Source: Cryphonectria parasitica EP155
Taxonomy: Eukaryota > Ascomycota > Sordariomycetes > Diaporthales > Cryphonectriaceae
Assembly (NCBI RefSeq): GCF_011745365.1
Contig: NW_024468912.1
Span: 1,550,001 to 1,614,000, forward strand
DNA length: 64,000 nt
Direction of reading: 5' to 3'
The translations under genes were made by a program, and so were the position numbers. Position 1 is the first letter of the stretch; each line of letters opens with the position of its first letter. Positions 1-10,351 of the stretch are shown piece after piece. Under the pieces are notes generated by a model. The model was not told the DNA's origin, did not search any database, and worked only from the letters and a program-made list of their open reading frames with translations.

Positions 1-80
1 TGAGTCTTCGCGATCTGTAGTGGACGTAGATTCTGATTAGTACCACCGATAGGCATATTAGATTTTTGTATCCTGATCTA

Positions 81-446
81 CTTACGCCGAGAAGGAATTT
101 GATCGGGCCCTTGATGCCATTAGCAGCCATGAGAAAGCGAAACCCCTTTCTGATAGAGTTTCCGAGGGTGCGGGAGCTTACGTACCCAGACAAAGCAGAC
201 AAACTGGTTAGCATTGACAAAGACATCAATAACCCCACCAAATTGATTCATTGCTTCAATAAATTCGTCAAGCCGTCGCATGTTACGCAGGCGGCCGGCT
301 TTTCCCTGCTGATCTTGTATATCACGTATTGTCTGCTTGACATCCTCAAGTTTGCAGATAGAAAATTTGCGGACGAGAGAAGGTGATAGGTTCTGCTTGA
401 ACTTTCTGAGAGCGCGCTCGAAGCTATCCGCATTCAGTCCAGCCAT
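81..446 (-). CDS. N-terminal part of a fungal STAND/NACHT-type protein (runs off left edge)
   Basis: Two exons are visible, complement(join(86..109,186..446)), and a donor GTAAGT at 85 shows that the gene continues beyond the window. The start at 446 sits in a good context (ACCATGG); the frame stays open upstream only to non-ATG codons. The 87-residue first exon is helical and ends in VCFVW. The intron (GTACGT donor, branch-like GCTAATG, acceptor at 110) then joins to GPIKFLLG. That junction rebuilds the VCFVWGPIKFLL signature I know from the N-terminal domain (DUF7708-like) of fungal NACHT and ankyrin STAND proteins. These are NLR-like proteins proposed to act in non-self recognition. The nucleotide-binding and repeat domains would lie outside the window, so whether the gene is intact cannot be judged. 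Family assignment is by motif memory. Confidence 0.6.
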
Positions 447-1046
447 GGTTCTTAGCAATGGGACGATCACGGTGACTTCTGATGTTGTCCTGCTCCAGTA
501 TGTTTGTTGAAGGAAAGAGAATCGTTGAGAGGTTCGCGTCCAGCTGCAATATTGAAGTTATCTGTCAGAATAAGGTGGCTAGGGCTAGAGCTGACCGGTT
601 GCCAACGAAGGTGTACTTGATATATGTTTGATGCGAGGCCCAGTGCGGGGGGGGGGGGGGGTGACGTTCCACGACATGGACAATAAGCCCCAATTCAGCG
701 GCCAGCTATCCCTGCACGGAGACAGGCCAGTCGGTGACTGTCCGCCAATCGCTTGTGGATAGTATCATGCAGGAGGACTCAGCTGCAGTCATCTTGTCGA
801 AGTGTAAAAAATGCCAACTGCGCCTTACCAGTCTGCCTAACGAGGGCTTTGCTTTTCCTTTCTTTTTTCTTTTCTTTTTTTCCCCCCTGCAGGTCCAAAG
901 GTGGGCGAGTAATACGTAATGAGACCAACACAGTTTTACCGCTGCTGCTGGACTTTGAAAGCACAAGACTCTGGTCACTCTGAATGTAACAGCAAACCTG
1001 TCCTCACCTAAGAGCTGTAGTCGGTAACGCTGCAGAGACGGCAGGT
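447..1046. other. Intergenic spacer with poly-G tract
   Basis: No credible coding frame. It holds a run of 15 G at 647-661 and a pyrimidine-rich run near 850-885. It separates the divergent STAND-type and helicase genes, so both promoters should lie here. Confidence 0.6.
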
Positions 1047-4000
1047 ATGCTCTCGACGCACCCGATATCACGTCTATCAGCTAAGCGACCACATACCGCC
1101 ACGGACGCCGAGGAAACCCTTGGAGGAACGAGGGTGCTGGCAGACACAATCCAGCTCGAGCTAGGTGAAGCCGACACTAGCAGCTGTGAAGTTTGTTACG
1201 GTGCAGTGAGCATATGTCTCAAGGGTGTCGTAGCCCCATGCGTGTCTCTAACTTTGGAAATGCAGCTATACGGTGTAGCGGCTGCGTGCTTAGATGGCGC
1301 CAACGTACTGGACGAAGTATTGCCCGGAAGAAGCTGCGGCACCTTCATACGACTCAATGTGGAAGCAAAGGATAGCTACTACTTGCTGCTGTCGGGGAGC
1401 GGTTCCAGCTTTGCAGTTCTGGATACTCGCACAATCGATACGTTGGTTGCAGCGAGGCATCTCCCGCTGCGTTTTGAAGCAGTAGTTGATATCAGCTCAA
1501 TTCCCAAGCGACAGAAGACACAGAAGCGCCGTTCCCAGCAGTTTGGCTTATCTCTCAATATCTATGGTCCTAAAATAATGGCGGACGAAGTATCTACTTT
1601 GCTGTCAGCGGCTCCGTCAGCGTATCTTCAACACCCCAAGGCATTAGCTCCGGACATTGAATACTTCAACCCACAATTTCTCAGGTTCGCCGACGACCAC
1701 TCGGATATGCAGAAATATGTTGGAATTACCAATAGCTCGCCATGGTCCGACCGAAGGCAAATGTCGGACGAGATCAATGACATCCTGAACTCCCTGGCGG
1801 AAGTTGGCGCGGAGAGTGATTTCCAGGTGCAACCTTGCGAGAAATCAACATTGAAGAAGTAAGTAATCCCACACCACCAACAACAGACGGCGACTAAAAT
1901 AAAACAGTCATCAGGTTGACGGCGTGCGATTCATCTTACAGCGGGAAAATGGTCAAGCCAGCTGGAGCCAGGTTTTGATAGACAAGGTTCGAATCGGCGC
2001 TTCGATCAGGTCAGTCTCCCTTGTCCTATAACCTGGGTGTTCAATTGAAGTAACAAGTCCAAGGAGCGATTGTCGTCCTCAAGAGTATTATGGGGGGCTG
2101 ATTGCGGATGTCATGGGACTTGGCAAGACTCTTACCATGCTTACCGCTGTTGTCCACTCCCTGCCCGAAGCAGAGGAATATGGGAATTTTTGCAAGGTCG
2201 GAGATGCCAATCGAGGCGACAAATTGCCCACAAAGTCAACCTTGGTGGTTGTGCCATCGACTCGTATGTCTTCAAATAGCAATCCCAAGGCAGAATCACA
2301 AGGCCGCACCCAGGTTGAAGCACCCAACTAACCTCACATGTGCTAGAGCTTCTGGAGAGTTGGCGGTCAGAGATTACTGAGTAAAATGCCCAAAAGCCCT
2401 TGTAATTCGAGATGCTGATAAGTACCAGACATTTTATCCCGGGAACATTGAATACTGTCATTTTCCATGGCCAACATCGACCCCAAGACCCAGCTTCACT
2501 CAGAACAGCGGACGTAACCCTCACAACGTATGCTACACTCGTAGCAGATTTTAATGCTGGCGGTATCTTGTATAGAATGCTGTGGTATCGTATAGTCCTT
2601 GACGAAGGTACTTTAGTTTCCCTCAGTCCAAGTCCAATGACAGATCTGGACATTTCTCCGACTCATGCTAACCCATGACAGCCCACTGGATCAGGAACTC
2701 TGGGACTAAACAATATCGTGCCGTTGACGGACTATCATCAAGAAACCGCTGGTGTCTAACAGGCACTCCTATACAAAACAAGATAGATGATATCGCATCG
2801 CTTGCTGGATTCCTTCGACTTTCGCCATTTTTAACGAAGGCCGAGTTCCAGAAGCACATCCTGGCTCCTCTCTCCCAAGGTGGTCCAGACTTTGCAAAGC
2901 CTCTTCGAGGTTATCTCGAGGCTTATTGTCTGAGAAGGACCGAGAAACGGCTAAATTTACCCAGATCTTTCGAAAGAATTGTGCAACTGGACATCTCACC
3001 AGAAGAAAGGTCCCTCTACGACGATATCCTGACTAAACTTAGGCGAGAGGTCGATGATCTCGTCAGCACAGGGCATGAACTCAGAAGGTACAACAAATTG
3101 TTTACGGCAATCTTAAAGCTGCGCATGCTTTGCAACCTCGGGACTTTCTCCATCGATCAGCGCGCTGCCAGTCTTCCTGGCCAGAAGGAACATGATGTAA
3201 GCTGCGAGCGCTGTTCGGCAAGTGACGAGGATATCACTCTGCTGTTGAGATCGTTCTCGTTTTGTCCTGACTGCGGGCAACCACTGGACTTTTCTAGCTC
3301 TTCAGGCTCCTATCCTTCTCCTTCCAATTCCGGGATGGACTCTGACAAGCAGTCGACGGATATGCTTCGGCCACATCCAGCTAATCCTAAACTCCGGCGA
3401 GACGGCTCTATGACCCCCTCACAGCAACACTTCTCTACTAAGCTCTCTGCTGTGGTACAGAATATTTCGGAATCTAATCTAGGGATTAAACAGTGTGTAT
3501 TGCCTTGTCACATCTTTTTATTCTCATATTCTCATCATGTTCTCAGCATCGTATTCTCTTACTGGATATCGACGCATAATCAACTAGCTCAGCTTCTCAG
3601 GCAGCAAAACATCACCTACGTCCGAGTAGACGGCGAGACAAGCTATTCTGATAGATCGAAGAACCTGAAAGCTTTCAGAGAAGAACCACAAGTAACCGTA
3701 CTCCTCATGTCGATCGAGACAGGAGCCCTCGGGTAAAAACTTTGTTCGCACAAGCATTTGAGCATCCAAAATCTGACACTGCAATAGACTCAACCTGACA
3801 GCGGCCAGCAGCGTTCATATTGTCGAGCCGCAGTGGAATCCGTCGGTGGAGGAGCAAGCCGTCGCGCGAGCACTTCGTATGGGCCAGACGAAGGAAGTCA
3901 CTATTTTCCGCTACATAATCAACGGAACAGTGGAACAGGTATGTGCGAGAAAGAAGTATTTTCCATGGTGCGCACAAGACTAACGCGCAATCAGAATATG

Positions 4001-4181
4001 CTCAGTCTGCAGCAGAGAAAGAAGGGCCTGGCAAAATTTGTCTTTGACACAAGCCAGAACAATGAAGTGAGCGAAAGGTTGGAGGTAAGAACCTGCATGT
4101 GACTGTTTGCTCGTCGAGACCTTTATTCCTGCTAACAAACTACAGGATTTGAAACTTATCTTGGACATGGATATTTCTTGA
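1047..4181 (+). CDS. SNF2-family helicase, HLTF/Rad5-like, ten exons
   Basis: Exons: join(1047..1858,1908..2009,2058..2263,2347..2380,2429..2607,2682..3492,3547..3732,3788..3938,3995..4084,4146..4181). The frame closes to 868 aa. The N-terminal ~270 residues are unassigned (HIRAN-type in some relatives, not recognised here). The helicase core is complete: HQVDGVRFILQREN, Walker A in GGLIADVMGLGKT, motif Ia TLVVVPSTQLLESW, Walker B DEAHWIRN (rebuilt across the 2608-2681 intron), motif III LTGTPIQNK, and then the C-terminal lobe with QWNPSVEEQAVARALRMGQ. A C-x2-C...C-x2-C segment (CERC...CPDCG) sits between the lobes where Rad5/HLTF has a RING finger, but it is shorter and looks degenerate. The third exon could also start at 2064. 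The family remodels DNA or chromatin; the loss of a clear RING argues against a Rad5-type ubiquitin ligase role. Confidence 0.85.
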
Positions 4182-4451
4182 CCTGAACTTGGTGGGCTCA
4201 GTCTCGATGTCCGTACTAACTCCTGGTCGAGCATTGGTTGTCTCATCGTTTTTTAACAGCCCAAGGCTATTCCGTTTGAAAATAGCTAGCATTCACGGGT
4301 CAAAATCATTCATGAATAGAAACTATCTAGGTTGTTCAGTCAATTGCCACCAACTAACTTTTGACTCCTATTTTCCAGAGGTACTATTAGGCTTTGTGTT
4401 ATGCTAATTTATAAACACATGACGGCTGTATAATCTCGTCTTTTCTGACCT

Positions 4452-5258
4452 TTACAGCATGTCTTGGGGCCAAGTACCGATGACGTGCCGGAAGCCCGCG
4501 AGCTGGACTGCGTTGATCAGATGTGTGCACTCGTCGAGAAATAAGTCATTCCTGATTCGGCCGGTCTCACAGGCCGAGAGGTACGCAAGAAATGGCGCGT
4601 GAGCATTGAGGTTGAGGTCGAGAAGGTCTGGCATGCGGAGGGGGTTGTCTTTCCAGTCGTGCAGGCGTAGCTGGCTGTTGGGTGGGTTCTGGTCATCGGC
4701 GTGGGCGTGGCCAGCGAAATGGAACACTCTGCAGTCAGGCAGATTCCACAGTACGTCTTGGCGTTTGGAGATCGATGTTCTTGAGGGACATCGAGTTGCG
4801 AATATCCCTTGTCTGTGGCATTGTTACTAGCAACGAATGTCCTGGGGTCGACGGCGAGGTAGTGTGTATGCGACGAAGGCGACCGTTGATAATTGCTTTG
4901 ATCGAACAACTGTACAACGACATGACCCTATCGATACCGTCTCATAGGACCGCTTGCCGTGGTAATAAGCTGCGTGGAGCGCGAATCTGCTCAGCGGGCC
5001 GGTTGGGACCCACCACATGCGTGGCAAGTTCTTGTAAGTCGAAGGAGGCTGAACAAACCCGAGGGCGGTCAGAACCGGGCAGGCGATGGTAGCCCACAGC
5101 CAAGCGAGAACATCACTACTCCCCAGATCATTACTCTCGGCCTTCTTTCTGATGTCTTCCAAGTATAGATGGGGTAGATGCAGACTTGGTGCTCTGTCTC
5201 GCTCAACAAGAATAGCGTCGCACCGTATCTGGCTGACGTTCGTCATTGATGAGTCCAT
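4452..5258 (-). pseudogene. CHAT-domain (caspase-like) protein, frameshifted relic
   Basis: Three reading-frame blocks in one orientation together give a fungal CHAT domain. Block 1 (5258 to about 4930) carries SQIRCDAILVE, VLAWLWATIACPVLTALGF and PTGPLSRFALHAAYYH. Block 2 (about 4930-4760) carries SIKAIINGRLRR and SLLVTMPQTRDI. Block 3 (about 4755-4452) carries FHFAGHAHADD, LLDLNLNAHAPFLAYLSACETG and AGFRHVIGT. Passing between blocks needs a shift of frame near 4930 (after HGKRSYETV) and another near 4755. The protein stops right after HVIGT, where intact relatives continue. The His of FAGH and the Cys of SACETG, the expected catalytic dyad, are both retained. No TPR-like N-terminus is found upstream. 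CHAT proteins are caspase relatives, often tied to STAND or gasdermin cell-death systems in fungi; this copy looks dead. Confidence 0.7.
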
Positions 5259-6793
5259 CTCTGATTGATCCTCTATTGCAACTTTTGCAAGCTTGACTAG
5301 ACCAGCCTAGAGCAGCTGCGATTTGGGTAAGATATTGAGGTAAAGGCAACGCTAGTAAGCCACGGGGCCGGTGTCACTGTGCCGAATCCGCCCAAGCCAT
5401 TTAGGGACAATTTGTGGGCATCCGTACTTTTCAAGCATGCTAAACGTTTTGTGAAAAGCCGGCTCACTCATGGTGTTAGTTGTGAAGTAGGATATCCACT
5501 CAATAACGTTGATTAGCCAGCCTCACCGCTGATGGAAGGCCTCGCTCATCTTATACAGAGCGCGCAGTGCAACATTCTTCTGGTCATGAACAGCTGGGAG
5601 TCTCCTCATCCATGCATGCTGTATCATGGTTGAAATCACCAAGACCAGTCTTGGTCTAATTTCAATCTCAATGTCAGTATCCTGCTTTGATATCCTTTGC
5701 GCTCACAAGGGCTCCTCCTGAGCAGAATTTTTCTTTGGCCATGGATCACGATGCGGCACGGCCTCCAACAGCCTCAGTATTGCGCGTCCGAAATACGATC
5801 ATAATACTTGGAACAGCTCTTTGGTCAGCCTCACGGCTCACACAATGAATATCTCGACAAAGTATTCAGGATGAGGCTGAGTCACCAAAGACAGCAAGGC
5901 TGGAGACTTATTCGGTACAAAGAGCATAAATGTTCCAGCCTTGGCAAGGAGCAGCTCAGCGTGCTGCTGTAGCATGGCCTTGATCTTTTCTACTTTGCCT
6001 CGTTCGCAACCCGACAAGTTGGATGACATGGGGCCGCAGAGCCAACCACAACATGACTGGAAGCTGAAACGGCCCCAGCACAACATGACCCTGATTCAGA
6101 CTATCAGCAGCCCATAGTATGTTGATTTGTGTAGCGGAGCTTCTGGGCCGTGGCAAAGGAGACCCATCTGCGCGCTTCGCTTCCTCGCCAGTGCTCCACG
6201 CAATCTGGAAGGTTCGACATTGGTCCGGAGTGGTTCAGAATGACCACTGTTCAGAGCTTTTGCGTCTTCATCTTCACTGCTGGCCCAGCGATCTCTACCT
6301 TTCCGGCTCTAAATATTGTGTGATAGCTGACGACGCCAGACAATGACCCGAAATGTCCAACAAGCTTGCGTCGCTCGGTGAGCCTGATATGTAGAAGGAC
6401 CGCCCATTCAGAGCTGCTTGAGTAAGTAAGGGTGACGAGGGACCTAGCATGTGAAGGGCAGTCCGGATGACGCCTTACTTCCCTATAAAAAGGATAGGGC
6501 GAGTCAAGCTTGAATTTGCATGGATGCATGTTTGTATGAAGGAGAGAATGTTCAAGGGCCCTTGTCCTCCGTTTCTCCTCTTTTACGAGAACCACTTGAA
6601 CACACCAATTCTTTCCGAAGGCCAATGCCCAAGCATTGGCGGCGTCGTTGTCTTTTCGTCATAGTATTCTTTCGGTTTTGAACTCAAATTTTGGCTCGTG
6701 ATCTTTACCTTGCCAGGTTGGCCACACGGCGACGCCATTGACAGTCAAATACACGGTCGAATGCTTTTCTACAACACTGTCCTCATGGACACG

Positions 6794-6811
6794 TACTATG
6801 GTACCATAGTA
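6794..6811. repeat. 18-nt perfect palindrome
   Basis: TACTATGGTACCATAGTA reads the same on both strands, centred on a GGTACC core. It lies in non-coding DNA with no assigned role. Confidence 0.8.
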
Positions 6812-7136
6812 GAGAGCAAGCATTGGGCTACTGTGGAGACTAACCCTGCACAGATGTTTGGGACTGCAGCGAGCATATGGCCGGTCTATTGACTGCACTG
6901 TCCGACCCACGTCACTTGTTCCACTCTAATCTGATAAGTTTTTATTAATGGGAGACTAACATACGGTTCCAAGACAGGGCGTGAAGGGGTCGGACGCTTC
7001 AGCAGCACTCTTTCAAGGCGCGAACAGCGGACCTAATGCATAATCCATACGATGAATTGCCTGAGCACACTTTCGAGCCTCATCATCCCGAGGATTTCCT
7101 TTTGAGCTACGTACTGGCTTGACTCAATTTTTTTTC

Positions 7137-7167
<31 letters not shown>

Positions 7168-7925
7168 GTTGGACACATGCATGCATGCACGCCTTGACCC
7201 TGGAGAGGTTCAATGTGATCTTGCTTGTGCGAAGTCCCCCTTGCCAACGTTCAGATTTGTCCATCGCCACCTACGGGTGTGATCAAGAGAATTCTTGCTT
7301 TCCACACCCAAACCCGGCACTCACTCTCACAAGCCAGAACAAGTCTCTTTGCTTTCTAATAAAACAGAGCCAGCCTAAGCCGCCTGCGGATCCGGGCCCA
7401 CCAAAAACCACGCCACCAAATGCCCCCTTTCCACCAACCGACCCACACAGTAAACCCAACTGCCGTACGGATAACCGGAAAAGAAAAGGAAATGCAACGA
7501 CACAGACAGACCGATAGCGAGAGTGGGTGGACGTGACAGAAGAAAACGAGAGGAAAGAAGACCCGAAAGGAGAGAAAACACAGGGTCAAACCTGTCACAC
7601 GATACCCGCAAATAGGGCTGAGGTGGGTTTTCCCGTCCTACTAAGCACTTTTTCCCTTTCCTTTCTTTCTTTCTTGTTTTTTCTCTTGCCCCATTCCTTT
7701 TCGTGCGTGAACGCCACCTCGGCCTCAATCCGACTACATAGTACACAACAGGCGCCAAGCACGTTTCCAAAACAATTGCACGGTGGAGTGTTTCCGGTGA
7801 ATGGGTACGTACGTACCCACCACACCCATTTTTTTCTCGTACTGGATTGTCTTGTTGTTCCTCCTCTGCTGTTGCACTCCCACATGTTTCTATTGTTCTT
7901 GCCAGGTGCGTATGTGTGTGTGTGT

Positions 7926-7941
7926 GGGGGGGGGGGGGGGG
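7926..7941 (+). repeat. TG repeat passing into poly-G tract
   Basis: A short (TG)n run from about 7911 passes directly into 16 consecutive G. Similar G runs occur at 647-661 (15 G) and 56183-56194 (12 G). All three are intergenic. Confidence 0.85.
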
Positions 7942-8597
7942 AGAGGGGACAGACAGATAGGACGATCTCCGATGAACCACGCTCAAGCGGGTAACCTACG
8001 TGGCTTCTACCATTCAGAACATGTATTTCGTGCACGTTGTGACTCCTTCAACATGGCCCCAGCCAGACGCATGTGCGCGGGTCTCAACCATGAATCCAGC
8101 GCAGCCCAGCTGGAGACGCCACTCACATAACATATCCACAAGCCTGAAAAAAATATATAGCAAAAGCCTTCATTGGACACTTTCACAATCACAAGCAAGG
8201 AAAACGAAGACAATAGAAACAGCGAGAAATTCTTGCTTATCATTGTGACAAAATATGTGTCAGATATCATTCGGTAGGGGGTATCTGATATGCAAAACGC
8301 CCAGGAGGCAGTGTGATGGGTTCACCGACCAATAACCCAACTATATATACAAGTCAACTAGGACCCTCGTCCTTATTTTCCCCCTTCCCCTCCCTTCATA
8401 TATGCGTATGTGCTCGTGTCGTGATCTTGTCTGGTCCCCCGTGAGCAACAGGAGCGAGTTACGCGAAAGCGATGCTCCCTTTTGTCAGCTCAGTATGACG
8501 GTTTCCAGGGTCACTTTCTTTCTAATCATGTCCATCTCCTCTCATTGTATCATTCAGACATGATTCTTGGTGCCTGCCCTTTTCTTTCTTTTGTCTT

Positions 8598-10351
8598 TCA
8601 AGCAGACTCGACGGGACCAGCGTTGTTGTCAACGTGACCAGCACCCGGGACCTCAGGCTTGGCAAATTGACGGCCACCGGGAGCCAGGTGCAGGTTATCC
8701 GAGTTGACGGGGTCCTCGAGGGGCTTCCAGCTCTTGCTCTTCCATGGGACGACGCCGAGGATGTACATGGAGTCAACCTCCTCGAGGGAGCGCTGCTGGG
8801 ACTCGTTGACGAAGAAGAAGGTGATCAGAACACCCAGGAAGCAGCACCCGGCAAACACGTAGCCGTAGCGGTAGCCGATGGCGCCGGTGATCCAGGGAGT
8901 GAAGAAGGAGATGAGGAAGTTCCACAGCCAGTTGGCGGCGGTGCAGAGACCCATGGCCACAGCACGGTAGCGCGAGGGGAACATCTCACCGACGATGGCC
9001 CAGACGAGGGGACCCCACTATTGTTCCGCGTGTTAGAAGGTAGGCCTGATGAATGGAGGCAGAGGCAGAGCGGGGAGCAGGTTTATTAACTTACAGTGAC
9101 GGCGAAACCAACAATGAACAGACAGGCGGAGGCAATCATGGCGGAACCAACGCTGGAACTGGTCCGAGCGTTGGCGTCACCAGCGTTACCATCGGGGTAC
9201 AAGGCGAAGGAGCCGAGGGAGGCGAAGATGATGAGCCAAGCGAACATCCAGAGACCACCGAGCATCATGGAGATACGGCGGCCGAACTTCTGACCGACGT
9301 ACAGACCACCAAAGGTGGAGAAGACGTTGACGGCGCCCAGGATCATGGAAGTAACGAACGAGTTGGAGATACCGACAGCATCAAAGATCTCGGTACCGTA
9401 GTAAAAGAAGAAGTTGGCACCGGTGAGCTGCTGCAGGGCCTGCAGGGCCATGCCGATGAGGACACGACGCATCATGGCGGGGGCAGTGAAGACCTCGTAC
9501 CACTTCTGCTCGCCGCCAGCCTGCTCGGCCTCGAGGCTCTCCCGGATGTCGTGAAGGGCGTGCTGGACCTCGGGATGGTTCTCGTCCACCCCGGCGACGA
9601 GGGCCAGGGTCTTGAGGGCCTCAGCCTCTCCACCACGGCGGAACTCCCAGCGAGGAGACTCGCGCATGACAAGCATGCCAATGGCCATGATGGTGGGGGC
9701 AATGAAGCCAATGCCCATGGTGATACGCCACGAAGAGGGAGACTGGATGGCCTCGGTGCCGTAGTTGACGCAGTAGGAGACGAAGATGCCGAGGGTGATA
9801 AACAGCTGGTAGGCCGAGACGAGGGCACCACGGACCTGGCGAGGCGCCGTCTCGGACTGGTACATGGGCGTCAGGACGGACAGCGCACCAATGCCGAATC
9901 CGTCGATGAGACGGCCAATGACGACCTGGTACCATTGGTACTGGGTAGTGATGCACACGATGTTGCCGACGATGTAGATGAGGTTCCAGAAAGTGATGGA
10001 GTATTTCCGGCCGAACCTGTCAGCAATGGGAGCGGAGGCGAGGGCACCGACCAGACAGCCGACACAGAGCATGCCGACCATGAGACCCTGCCGCACGTTG
10101 CCGAGACTCAAGCTGCCGTCGTCATCAACATCGCCGAAGCGGTTCTTGAAGTTGTCCATCTGTGTGTAACCCGAGATGGCTCCACCTTCCCATCCGAAGA
10201 TGAAACCACCGAGTGAAATGAGCAGGCCCATAATCAGAACCCGAAAGTTCATGACCTTGATCTTGCCGTAGTCGGCGCCCGTATCAGTGTGCTTCTCGGC
10301 GCCATTCGGTGGCGTGGACGTGCCACTTGCTGGCTCTCCTGTGGCAGACAT
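8598..10351 (-). CDS. MFS hexose transporter (high-affinity glucose transporter type)
   Basis: complement(join(8598..9017,9095..10351)), 558 aa, one 77-nt intron with a GTAAGT donor. It imports hexose across the plasma membrane, probably by proton symport. The 12-TM sugar-porter fold is recognisable by GGFIFGWEGGAISG in TM1, the loop motif ADRFGRK, RESPRW (a PESPRW variant) after TM6, QQLTGANFFFYYG in TM7, GQKFGRR, and the second-half signature GPLVWAIVGEMFPSRYRA rebuilt at the splice. The C-terminal tail is short, which favours a transporter over an Snf3/Rgt2-type sensor with a long tail. A 3-kb upstream region suggests complex regulation. The ATG at 10351 opens a charged cytosolic N-terminus of about 35 residues. 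Substrate is inferred from family likeness only. Confidence 0.9.

Larger units (their letters stand above)
5259..8597. other. Gene-free accessory stretch
   Basis: 3.3 kb with only short, unconvincing frames on both strands. It contains a near-pure T tract at 7142-7167, a TG repeat passing into 16 G at 7926-7941, an 18-nt perfect palindrome at 6794-6811 and a 16-nt palindrome around GTACGTACGTAC near 7803-7818. It may hold decayed upstream parts of the CHAT gene, but none could be aligned by eye. Confidence 0.5.

Noticed and set aside
9053..10216. 387-codon open frame on the plus strand
   Set aside because: It is antisense to the hexose transporter, whose GC-rich third positions open the opposite frame; composition (Gly/Asp/Glu/His-rich) has no domain.
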